A DNA stretch of 61,569 nt from Amycolatopsis pithecellobii (lineage in GTDB: Bacteria > Actinomycetota > Actinomycetes > Mycobacteriales > Pseudonocardiaceae). The translations under genes were made by a program, and so were the position numbers. Positions 11,001 through 17,676 of this stretch are shown piece after piece; position 1 is the stretch's first letter; every line of letters starts with the position of its first letter. A model generated the notes under the pieces. That model was not told the origin of the DNA, searched no databases, and was given only the letters and a program-made list of their open reading frames with translations. The stretch covers positions 1 to 61,569 of the forward strand of contig NZ_WMBA01000050.1 in assembly GCF_009707865.1 (NCBI RefSeq). Reading direction: 5' to 3'.

Positions 11001-11927
11001 GCCACCTACGAGCTCGGCCATGGCTGGCTGCATGTCGCGCCCGCGCGGATCGGCAAGCAGGCGTTCCTTGGCAACTCCGGGATCACCGCGCCGGGCCGGT
11101 CGGTGCCGAAGCGAGGTCTGGTCGGCGTGCTGTCCTCGACTCCGCGCAAGGCGAAGAAGGGCTCGTCGTACTTGGGCATGCCGCCCATGCCGCTGCGGCG
11201 CTCGGTCGAGGTCGCCGACGCCGGCCGGACCTACCGCCCGGCGTTGCGACTCAAGTTCGCGCGAGCCGCGGTCGAGCTGTGCCGGATCGTGCCGGTGATG
11301 TGCGCGGTCGCGCTCGCGGTCCTGGTGGCGGCGGCGCTGGGCGCCGTGTGGGTTTCGGCCGGGTTATGGGTCGCGGTGCTGCTGTCCCCCGTGTTGCTCT
11401 CCGGTGCCGGGCTGGTGGCCGCGGCGACGGCTTCGGTGATGAAGTGGTTGCTGGTGGGGCGGTTCCGGGCGGTTGACCGTCCACTGTGGAGCTCGTTCGT
11501 GTGGCGTAACGAGCTCGCCGACACGTTCGTCGAGGCGCTCGCCGTGCCGTGGTTCGCCGGGTCGGTCGGTGGCACCCCGCTGCTGGCGGCATGGCTGCGG
11601 ACGATGGGCGCGCGGATCGGGCGTGGCGTCTGGCTCGAAACGTACTGGCTGCCGGAGTCGGATCTGGTGCGGCTAGGCGACGGAGCGACCGTCAACCGGG
11701 GGTGTGTCGTGCAGACGCACCTGTTCCATGATCGGATCATGAGCATGAGCGAGGTGACCCTCGGTGAGGGCGCGACCCTCGGCCCGCACGGCATCGTGCT
11801 GCCCGGCGCCACGATCGGCGACCGCACGACCGTGGGACCCGGGTCGCTGGTGACACGTGGCGACGAGGTGCCTGCTGACACACGCTGGCTGGGCAACCCG
11901 ATTTCGGCCTGGGGGAACGGGGTTTGA
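8073..11927 (+). CDS. Pls/PosA-family single-module nonribosomal peptide synthetase with membrane beta-helix domains
   Basis: Proteins of this architecture polymerise a single amino acid at the membrane; the type member makes epsilon-poly-L-lysine. The 1284-residue protein has an adenylation domain (about 1-500; A3 core FTSGSTGKPKG from residue 164, YGPTEATV, and the A10 lysine in TSGKVDR), and a carrier domain (about 505-580; HGGGSL with phosphopantetheine Ser542). Hydrophobic spans follow, interleaved with three left-handed beta-helix segments (for example GARVGARSTLFPGARVGKG and GATLGPHGIVLPGATIGDR). By hand alignment to GrsA the specificity code reads D-A-E-S-L-F-T-V-V-K, whose first four residues suit a cationic substrate such as lysine. 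There is no condensation or thioesterase domain. The TTG start follows an in-frame stop. It overlaps the M1 peptidase gene by 4 bp. The polymer product is inference. Confidence 0.88.
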   Translation: MLPALDTPLPVASAVDTRPKALLWTGLPASERTLLDILAETVARHPGAAAIDDGTQVLSYRRLAEEIEILRTRLAEFGVGVGDRVGVRISSGTTELYVAILAVLAAGAAYVPVDADDPDERAELVFGEAGVCAVLTDGGTLTRYTAPIGRPGVPSLWDDAWIIFTSGSTGKPKGVAVSHSAAAAFVDAEAGLFLTEEPIGPGDRVLAGLSVAFDASCEEMWLAWRHGACLVPAPRSLVRTGVDLGPWLVAQGITIVSTVPTLAALWPADALEDVRLLIFGGEACPPELAERVAVEGREVWNTYGPTEATVVACAAPLTGDGPVRIGLPLAGWQLAVIDERGEPVAMGETGQLVIGGAGLARYLDAEKDAEKYASLPSLGWSRAYRSGDIVRAEPEGLIFVGRADEQVKLGGRRIELGEVDAALQALPGVTAAAAAVRKTKAGNQILVGYVVPAGAELDLDAAAAMLRDRLPAALVPLLAVVADLPTRTSGKVDRAALPWPLSTVDTDELTPTESWLAEGWAEILGVAPSDADADFFTHGGGSLTAAQLIARIRTRHPQVSVSDIYQHPTLGALAGVLDGLNATETAQREIRPTPRGAGFVQALLMIPLLALAGLRWTSLLAGLTTVLAATGVSWAPAVPWWALGVAWLVLFSPAGRIAISAGGARLLLRGVRPGSYPRGGSVHLRLWAAGKLADFSGASSVSGASWMTHYAKALGAKVARDVDLHSPPPVTGLLKLGRGAAIEPEVDLSGYWVDGDLVHIGKIRIGAGARVGARSTLFPGARVGKGAEIAAGSTVRGAVPAGQRWAGSPAVRSGEGALRWPSSRPPRSRFWSLAYGVTSLLLGLLPVFAAVPGIVVLLLGSPLWGGMLALVPLATVAYFVSYALLVLIGVRALAFGMVEGYHPVHGRIAWRVWATERLMDLARTALFPLYASLFTPAWLRLLGAKVGRDVEASTVLALPKMTKVDDGAFLADDTMVATYELGHGWLHVAPARIGKQAFLGNSGITAPGRSVPKRGLVGVLSSTPRKAKKGSSYLGMPPMPLRRSVEVADAGRTYRPALRLKFARAAVELCRIVPVMCAVALAVLVAAALGAVWVSAGLWVAVLLSPVLLSGAGLVAAATASVMKWLLVGRFRAVDRPLWSSFVWRNELADTFVEALAVPWFAGSVGGTPLLAAWLRTMGARIGRGVWLETYWLPESDLVRLGDGATVNRGCVVQTHLFHDRIMSMSEVTLGEGATLGPHGIVLPGATIGDRTTVGPGSLVTRGDEVPADTRWLGNPISAWGNGV

Positions 11928-13186
11928 GGTCAGCGCTGAACTCGCACGGGGATTCCGGTTACCGCGTCACGCAGTACGATCTCGACCTCGACTACAAGAT
12001 CATGCCCAACCGGCTGTCGGGGCGGGCGAAGATCGCCGCCGCGGCAGCGCGCCCGCTGGCGAAGTTCGGGCTGGACCTGTCCGGGTTCAAGGTCACCGGG
12101 GTACAGGTCGACGGGCGCGCGGCGAAGTTCGGTCGCAGCGGGAGCAAGCTCACGGTGAAACCGGCCAGGCCCGTGGTCGGCCCGTTCACCGTCGAAGTCC
12201 GGTATTCCGGCAACCCGAAACCGGTCGGCGGGCGCTGGGGCGACATCGGCTGGGACGAGTTGACCGACGGCGTGCTGGTGGCGAGCCAGCCGATCGGTGC
12301 GCCGTCGTGGTTCCCGTGCAATGACCGTCCCGCCGACAAGGCCGCGTACCGGGTCACGGTGACGACCTCGTCGGCGTATGCGGTGCTGGTGACCGGTGAT
12401 CTCGTGTCGCGCAGCGCCGGTGCCAGCACGACGAAGTGGGTGTACGAGCGCCGGGAGCCGACCTCGACGTATCTGATGAGTGTCCAAATCGGACGGTACG
12501 AGGAGCTGGCGCTGGGCGAGTCCCAGCGGCTCGCGGTGCCTCGTGCGCTGCTGCCCTTGGCCCGCCACGATTTCGCGCGGCAGCCGGAGATGGTGGCGCT
12601 GTTCTCGCGGTTGTTCGGACCGTACCCGTTCGGTGAGTACGTCGTGGTCGTGGCGGGCGACGATCTCGAAGACCCCGTTGAGGCACAAGGGATGGCGATC
12701 TTCGGGCGGAACCATGTGGACGGTCGCCGGACGGGGGAACGGCTGGTCGCGCACGAGCTGGCGCACCAATGGTTCGGCAACAGCCTGACCATTGTGGACT
12801 GGCCGCAGATCTGGCTCAACGAAGGCTTCGCGACGTACGCGGAATGGTTGTGGTCCGACGCGTCCGGTGGACCTTCGGTAAGCGAGCTGGCCGCACGGTG
12901 GCGGGCGCGCTTGGAGACGTTGCCGCAGGATCTCGTCATCGCCGATCCCGGCGAGGCGAACCTGTTCGACGAGCGGGTGTACAAACGCGGTGCGCTCACC
13001 GTGCACGCCTTGCGTGGCGAAGTCGGTGACGAGATTTTCTTTGCCCTGCTGCGTTCCTGGGTCGCCGCACACCGGCACGGCACGGTGACGACGGACGAGT
13101 TCGTCGCGCACGCGGAGGCACACGCCGGGCGGTCCCTGCGCGAGTTGTTCGCGGCTTGGCTGTGGACTCCGGCTCTGCCGCGCTAG
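11924..13186 (+). CDS. M1-family zinc metallopeptidase (aminopeptidase N-like)
   Basis: It is a gluzincin aminopeptidase. The 420-residue protein has an N-terminal beta-domain and a catalytic domain with HELAH (H277, E278, H281) and the third zinc ligand E300 in WLNEGFATYAEW, with the standard 18-residue spacing. The exopeptidase motif usually written GAMEN appears as EAQGMAIFGRN, a variant form. The protein is much shorter than PepN (about 870 residues), lacking the C-terminal armadillo region. No signal peptide is visible. The TTG start overlaps the stop of the Pls-like gene (TTGA), so the two are translationally coupled. That suggests a linked role, such as trimming or degrading the polymer; this is inference. 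Confidence 0.88.
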   Translation: MRSALNSHGDSGYRVTQYDLDLDYKIMPNRLSGRAKIAAAAARPLAKFGLDLSGFKVTGVQVDGRAAKFGRSGSKLTVKPARPVVGPFTVEVRYSGNPKPVGGRWGDIGWDELTDGVLVASQPIGAPSWFPCNDRPADKAAYRVTVTTSSAYAVLVTGDLVSRSAGASTTKWVYERREPTSTYLMSVQIGRYEELALGESQRLAVPRALLPLARHDFARQPEMVALFSRLFGPYPFGEYVVVVAGDDLEDPVEAQGMAIFGRNHVDGRRTGERLVAHELAHQWFGNSLTIVDWPQIWLNEGFATYAEWLWSDASGGPSVSELAARWRARLETLPQDLVIADPGEANLFDERVYKRGALTVHALRGEVGDEIFFALLRSWVAAHRHGTVTTDEFVAHAEAHAGRSLRELFAAWLWTPALPR

Positions 13187-13959
13187 TTGGGGCCGCCGAG
13201 GGGAATGGTGGTGAAGGGACCGCCGACGTAGCGGGCCTCCGTGCCGGCGGGCGGTGCGTCCGTGATTTCGTCGGCGAATTTTTCCGCGTCGTCTTCGGAC
13301 CGGTAGCCGAGCGCTTCGGCTTCGGCGAGGGAGTAGACGCGGCGCGTGTTGTCCGAGACACCCCAGACGATCCGATACCCCGGCGACGCAAAAGTGAGGC
13401 AGGCCTTGAACAATCGTCCCGCGTCGTCGGGGGAGAGCCACGTCGAGAGCCCGCGGACACCCGGCGGGCGTTCGAAACACGAGCCGATCCGGATGCAGAT
13501 GACGTCCATTCCGAACCGCGAGTGGTACAGGCTGCCCAGCGCCTCCATCGCCGCCTTGCTGACGCCGTAGAACGTGTCCGGGCGGGGCGTCGAGTCCGCG
13601 GGCAGTTCTTCGGTGACCTCACGGAATCCGACCGCGTGGTTGCTGGACGCGAGGATCACGCGCCGCACCCCGGCGCGGCGCGCGGCCTCCAGCACGGTTT
13701 GTGTGCCGGTGATGTTGACCTCGACGGTGTCGGCCCAGGAGTTCTCCCGGCTGTGCCCGCCGAGATGGATCACCGCGTCCACGTCGTGGCATGCGACCGC
13801 CATCACCTCGGGGTCGGTCACCGAGCCGGTCATGACCTCGTCCCCACCGGTGTCGGGCGGGGCGATGTCGAGCAGCCGCAGGATCCGCCCGTCGCCGCGC
13901 AGGCGCGGCCTCAGCAACGTGGCGACGCCACCCGCGGCGCCGGTGACCAGTACGCGCAT
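13183..13959 (-). CDS. NAD-dependent epimerase/dehydratase, uronate dehydrogenase-like
   Basis: Uronate dehydrogenase oxidises galacturonate or glucuronate to aldaro-lactones with NAD+. The 258-residue extended SDR has a Rossmann motif (TGAAGGVA from residue 6), the VIHLGGHSREN segment, ILASSNHAVGF, the catalytic Y131-x3-K135 (YGVSK) and the family-typical RIGSCFERP and LSTWLSPDD blocks. These match my memory of the Agrobacterium Udh family. I chose the ATG at 13959, preceded by gaggggaaagaga; the frame stays open to 14292 but the extra part is poor. It converges on the M1 peptidase gene with a 4-bp overlap. Substrate is inferred from family resemblance. Confidence 0.82.
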   Translation of the reverse strand: MRVLVTGAAGGVATLLRPRLRGDGRILRLLDIAPPDTGGDEVMTGSVTDPEVMAVACHDVDAVIHLGGHSRENSWADTVEVNITGTQTVLEAARRAGVRRVILASSNHAVGFREVTEELPADSTPRPDTFYGVSKAAMEALGSLYHSRFGMDVICIRIGSCFERPPGVRGLSTWLSPDDAGRLFKACLTFASPGYRIVWGVSDNTRRVYSLAEAEALGYRSEDDAEKFADEITDAPPAGTEARYVGGPFTTIPLGGPN

Positions 13960-13994
13960 TCTCTTTCCCCTCAACGGATTCCGGTGCGCCACAG

Positions 13995-14200
13995 CTATGC
14001 GCCCACGTGCGCGGCCTCGGCATCGGTGGCGGCGCCGACCGGGATGGAGCAGCTCATCGCGTCGGTGCCGCAGGTCAGCGCCCGTCGTCGCGTGCAGATC
14101 GGACAGTGACAGCCAGGCGTCCCGAACCGCGAAGGTTTCGGGGAGCTCCACGGTTGTGCGCGGACTTGACGCCCGCGGACTCGCCTGCCGGTCCCGCCAT
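13995..14200 (-). pseudogene. Possible broken small Cys-containing peptide gene
   Basis: Three frames in turn show coding-like third-position GC on the minus strand: MAGPAGESAGVKSAHN from the ATG at 14200, then VELPETFAVRDAWLSLS from about 14151, then TCGTDAMSCSIPVGAATDAE ending at the stop at 13995. Joining them needs two +1 shifts, each equivalent to one surplus base (near aacc at about 14152 and in the ggg run near 14085). The joined product would be about 67 residues with a short leader-like segment and a tail holding two cysteines. I do not recognise the family. It may be a degraded peptide gene, a sequencing artefact or chance. Confidence 0.3.
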
Positions 14201-14684
14201 CGCATCCCGTCCGTTGACTTGCAGCTGCCATGATATTGACGCTCCGTGTCAACATACGGACTCGGTTCATGGATGTGAACCTGGTGAGGCATACGGCGTG
14301 GAAGACTCTTTCCAGGAAGAAGTTTTCCGGCTAATCACTGACCTGAAAGAGACTGTCGTCCCGCCTCGGGCCTGCTGATCGCGGGGAAAGCCGCCACGGA
14401 TCTGCTGCGCCGCGTGGTGCTGGATCGCTTCCGGCGGCGCTGCACGGCGATCTTGACCCATGGGCGACCGGCGCCCTGCCGGGACTGACCCGGCCGCGGC
14501 GGACGAGGTGACCACGGTGGTACTGCCGTGCCGGCACCCCGGGTGGAGCTGGTTACCAGGCCGCCCGAAAGTGGGCGGACACGGTCCGCAGCCGATCTGC
14601 TGGTAGCCATCCGTTTCCGCCGTGGCTGCCGTCGGATGGGTTACGAACGGCACGGTACGGCAGCCCGCGTAGCGCGGGATCGGT

Positions 14685-14714
14685 GAAGGTGACCGAGCCG
14701 GAGCGCATTCTGGT
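14685..14714 (+). repeat. 30-bp direct repeat, copy 1
   Basis: This sequence, gaaggtgaccgag followed by ccggagcgcattctggt, recurs 115 bp downstream with one mismatch (29 of 30 identical). Both copies lie upstream of the aldehyde dehydrogenase gene. It is either a local duplication or a repeated regulatory element. Confidence 0.75.
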
Positions 14715-14799
14715 TGCGCCTGTGCACGGGCGGCGAGGACTTGGGTGCCCCGGACGCGGCGGTCGCTGACGTGGCCGGCCGTCGTAGCAGGGCACCGAC

Positions 14800-14829
14800 G
14801 AAGCTGACCGAGCCGGAGCGCATTCTGGT
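14800..14829 (+). repeat. 30-bp direct repeat, copy 2
   Basis: Second copy of the repeat at 14685, differing only at the fifth base (c for g). It ends 80 bp before the ATG of the aldehyde dehydrogenase gene, a position compatible with a regulator-binding site, but no bound factor can be named. Confidence 0.75.
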
Positions 14830-14909
14830 CACCGTGGCACAAGCACCACCGTCGACAGGGGCGGCTCAAGTGCGGAGAGCGACGGTCGCCGCCTGGTAGG
14901 AGGGATCGC

Positions 14910-16340
14910 ATGGATACAACCGAACTGGAACCCGTGCTCGCCGCGGCGGCGCAGGCGGCGCCGCGGGCTGCGGAGGCGGCTCCGGGGGAGCGGGCGGCGT
15001 GGTTGGCGGCCGTCGCCGACGCGCTCGACGCTGCTGCCGGGGAGTTGTTGCCCCTCGCCGCGGCGGAGACGCAGCTGCCCGCCGAGCCGCGGCTCGCGGG
15101 GGAGCTCGCGCGCACCACCTTCCAGCTCCGCCTCTTCGGCGAAGTGCTGCGCGACGGCGCGTTCCTCGGCGCGACCGTCGACCACGCCGACCCCGGGTGG
15201 CCGATGGGGCCACGCCCGGACATCCGCCGCACGGTCGTGCCCATCGGGCCGGTGCTGGTGTTCGCCGCAAGCAACTTTCCCTTCGCGTTCAGCGTCGCCG
15301 GTGGTGACACCGCCTCCGCGCTCGCGGCCGGCTGCCCCGTCGTGCTCAAGGCCCACCCCGGCCACCCCCGGCTTTCCGCCCGCACCGGCGAAATCGTGCG
15401 GGACGCGCTGACCGGCGCGGGCGCCCCGCCGGGGATTTTCGACGTGATCTTCGGGGTCGAAACGGGAGTCACCGCGCTCAAGGACCCACGGATCTCGGCG
15501 GCATCGTTCACCGGCTCGGTCGCCGGCGGGCGGGCGCTGTTCGACATCGCCGTCTCCCGGCCGGTGCCGATCCCCTTTTACGGCGAGCTGGGCAGTGTCA
15601 ACCCGGTCATCGTGACCCCGGGCGCGGTCCGGGCGCGCGGCGCGCGGATCGCCGAGGGCTACGTCGGCTCCTTCACCCTGGGCGCGGGGCAGTTCTGCAC
15701 CAAACCCGGGCTGCTGTTCCTGCCCGAAGGGCACGGTCTGGAAACCCCGCTCGCCGAAGCCGCGCGGGCGGTCGGCGCGCGGCCGATGCTCAACGACCGC
15801 ATCGCGGAAGGGTTCCAAGCCGGCGTGGCGCGGCTACGCGAACAGCCCGCGGTGACCGTGCTGGCCTCCGGTGGTCCGTTCGAGCCGACGCTGCTTTCCG
15901 TGCGGGCGGCGGATTTCCTGAAAGCGGACGAGGTGCTGCGCTCGGAATGTTTCGGCCCGGCGTCCATTGTGGTCACCTACGCCGGTCAGGACGAGCTGCT
16001 GGAGGTGCTCGCCGGGCTGGAACCCGGGCTCACCGCCGCGGTGCACGCCGAGGATTCCGAAACCGAGGACGTGCGCGAGCTCCTGCCGTCGTTGACCCGG
16101 CTCGCCGGGCGTCTGCTGTGGAACGACTGGCCCACCGGTGTCACGGTGACCTGGGCGCAGCAGCACGGCGGCCCGTACCCGGCGACGACCACGCCCACCA
16201 CCACCTCGGTCGGCACCGCGGCGATCGAACGGTTCCTGCGTCCGGTGGCGTGGCAGGGTTTCCCGGACGCGCTGCTGCCGCCGCCGTTGCGGGAAGCCAA
16301 CCCATGGGATGTGCCACGTCGTGTCGACGGGGTCCGGTAG
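14910..16340 (+). CDS. NADP-dependent aldehyde dehydrogenase, alpha-ketoglutarate semialdehyde dehydrogenase-like
   Basis: This family oxidises 2,5-dioxopentanoate (alpha-ketoglutarate semialdehyde) to 2-oxoglutarate, the last step of oxidative pentose and aldarate pathways. The 476-residue protein has the catalytic C263 (GQFCTKPG), the general base E226 (FYGELGSVNP), and the FAASNFPFAFSVAGGD and FTGSVAGGRALFD blocks characteristic of the KGSADH branch of the ALDH superfamily. The ATG is preceded by gtaggagggatcgc, a strong ribosome-binding site. The uronate dehydrogenase-like gene is about 950 bp away and divergent, which fits a shared sugar-acid role. Branch assignment is by motif recall. 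Confidence 0.85.
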   Translation: MDTTELEPVLAAAAQAAPRAAEAAPGERAAWLAAVADALDAAAGELLPLAAAETQLPAEPRLAGELARTTFQLRLFGEVLRDGAFLGATVDHADPGWPMGPRPDIRRTVVPIGPVLVFAASNFPFAFSVAGGDTASALAAGCPVVLKAHPGHPRLSARTGEIVRDALTGAGAPPGIFDVIFGVETGVTALKDPRISAASFTGSVAGGRALFDIAVSRPVPIPFYGELGSVNPVIVTPGAVRARGARIAEGYVGSFTLGAGQFCTKPGLLFLPEGHGLETPLAEAARAVGARPMLNDRIAEGFQAGVARLREQPAVTVLASGGPFEPTLLSVRAADFLKADEVLRSECFGPASIVVTYAGQDELLEVLAGLEPGLTAAVHAEDSETEDVRELLPSLTRLAGRLLWNDWPTGVTVTWAQQHGGPYPATTTPTTTSVGTAAIERFLRPVAWQGFPDALLPPPLREANPWDVPRRVDGVR

Positions 16341-16355
16341 GGGCACACTGTCGAC

Positions 16356-16955
16356 ATGGGAATCGTGTCACCGGGCTTTCACGGGCGTCGCCGCGACGAG
16401 GGTGTCGTGCTGCCGCCGGGGCAGTACCTGACCAAGGACTTCCCGGTCCTTTCCGCAGGACCGACACCGCGCGTGGCCACCGAGACGTGGGAATTCACGA
16501 TCACCACCGAGACCGGGGAGGTGCACGAGTGGTCGTGGCCGGAATTCCTGGCGCTGCCCAGCGAAACCCCGGCGGTCGACATCCACTGTGTCACCAAGTG
16601 GTCCAAGCTCGGCACGCACTGGCGTGGTGTTTCGCTCGACACGTTGCTGGCGGAGGTCGACAGCGCGGCGGACTACGTGCTCGCCCATTCCTACGACGGT
16701 TACACGACGAACCTGCCGTTGGAGGACCTGCTCGACGGCCGCGCGTGGATCGCCTACGAGTCCGACGGTGATCCGCTGGAGCCTGAGCACGGCGGGCCCG
16801 CGCGCTTGCTCGTGCCGCACCTGTACTTCTGGAAGTCGGCCAAATGGGTGCACGATCTGGAGCTGACCCTGACCGACGAGCCCGGCTTCTGGGAGGCCGG
16901 CGGCTACCACAACTACGGGGACCCATGGCGCGAACAGCGCTATCAGGGCGACTGA
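16356..16955 (+). CDS. Molybdopterin-dependent oxidoreductase, sulfite oxidase-like (cytoplasmic)
   Basis: It is a small SUOX-fold protein that should bind the molybdenum cofactor. The 199 residues comprise the core domain only: VDIHCVTKWSKLG holds the probable Mo-ligating cysteine, and HSYDGYTTNLPLEDL and PHLYFWKSAKWV are typical of the MsrP/sulfite-oxidase-like branch. There is no twin-arginine signal, so it probably acts in the cytoplasm, unlike MsrP. It overlaps the next gene, an FAD reductase, by 31 bp, suggesting that NAD(P)H-derived electrons reach the Mo centre through that partner. The substrate is unknown. Confidence 0.86.
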   Translation: MGIVSPGFHGRRRDEGVVLPPGQYLTKDFPVLSAGPTPRVATETWEFTITTETGEVHEWSWPEFLALPSETPAVDIHCVTKWSKLGTHWRGVSLDTLLAEVDSAADYVLAHSYDGYTTNLPLEDLLDGRAWIAYESDGDPLEPEHGGPARLLVPHLYFWKSAKWVHDLELTLTDEPGFWEAGGYHNYGDPWREQRYQGD

Positions 16956-17668
16956 ACTGGCGGGTGGCGCGGCTGGCCGGGGTGAGGGAGGAAACGTCGA
17001 GCGCGCGTACGCTCGTGCTCGACGTGCCGGGCTGGCCGGGGCACCTGGCCGGGCAGCATGCCGATGTCCGGCTCACCGCGGAGGATGGGTACACCGCGCA
17101 GCGCTCGTATTCGCTTGCTTCCGCGTCCGGTGGTGAGCGGATCGAGCTGACTGTGCAACGCGTCGGCGACGGTGAGGTTTCCCCTTATCTCACCGAGGTT
17201 TTCACCGTTGGCGACCCGGTGGAGGTGCGCGGCCCGATCGGCGGCTGGTTCGTGTGGCGGCCCACGGACCCGGCGCCGGTGCTGCTCGTCGCGGGCGGTT
17301 CGGGGATCGTGCCGCTGATGGCGATGATCCGCACCCGGCGGGCCGAGGGTGCGCGGACCCCGTTTCGCCTGGTGTATTCGGTGCGGTCGCCGGAGGAACG
17401 GTACTACGCGGGCGAACTGCGTGACGCCGCACTGTCCGGCGTCGAAGTGTCCTATGTGTACACTCGGTCGGCGCCGGACGGTTTTTCCCGCGCGCCCGCC
17501 AGGATCGGGGTGGCGGATGTCAACAGCGGTGGCTGGCCCGCCTCGTTCGAGCCGGCGTGTTTCGTTTGCGGGCCAACGGGTTTTGTCGAGGCGGTGGCGG
17601 ACATGTTGCTCGCGCTCGGCCACGACCCGCGCCGCGTGAAGACGGAACGTTTCGGTCCCACCGGCTGA
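16925..17668 (+). CDS. FAD/NAD-binding ferredoxin reductase-type oxidoreductase
   Basis: It is predicted to shuttle electrons between NAD(P)H and the adjacent molybdenum enzyme. The 247-residue protein has the FNR FAD-binding barrel (QRSYSLASASGG, residues about 55-66) and an NAD-binding domain (LLVAGGSGIVPLMAMIR; the C-terminal CGPTGFVEAVADMLLALG). No 2Fe-2S domain is fused. I chose the ATG at 16925, inside the end of the upstream gene, because MARTALSGRLNWRVARL leads directly into the domain; an upstream start at 16844 would lie deep in the other gene. It ends 8 bp from the convergent poxB gene. Confidence 0.88.
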   Translation: MARTALSGRLNWRVARLAGVREETSSARTLVLDVPGWPGHLAGQHADVRLTAEDGYTAQRSYSLASASGGERIELTVQRVGDGEVSPYLTEVFTVGDPVEVRGPIGGWFVWRPTDPAPVLLVAGGSGIVPLMAMIRTRRAEGARTPFRLVYSVRSPEERYYAGELRDAALSGVEVSYVYTRSAPDGFSRAPARIGVADVNSGGWPASFEPACFVCGPTGFVEAVADMLLALGHDPRRVKTERFGPTG

Positions 17669-17676
17669 CGCCGGGC

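Larger units (their letters stand above)
13960..14909. other. Long intergenic region with low coding quality
   Basis: No intact gene is convincing here. The stretch from about 14220 to 14370 is more AT-rich than its surroundings. It contains TTGAC-N7-GTCAA (14236-14252), a possible operator or promoter element. Two copies of a 30-bp direct repeat lie at 14685 and 14800. The part next to the epimerase gene (13995-14200, minus strand) looks like a small gene broken by frameshifts and is listed separately. Promoters for the epimerase gene and the aldehyde dehydrogenase gene must lie within it. Confidence 0.6.

Noticed and set aside
7986..11033. Long minus-strand open frame (1015 codons) opposite the Pls-like gene
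   Set aside because: It is Arg/His/Gly/Pro-rich without any domain, and the plus strand has a complete recognised protein. It is a high-GC shadow.
8073..11927. Part of a multi-module NRPS or siderophore cluster
   Set aside because: There is only one adenylation-carrier module, with no condensation, thioesterase, MbtH or export genes around it. Flanking genes are housekeeping or peptidase.
14007..14378. Plus-strand open frame of 123 codons in the gap before the KGSADH-like gene
   Set aside because: Its composition shifts midway, no ribosome-binding site precedes it, and it crosses the AT-rich patch. It does not look coding.
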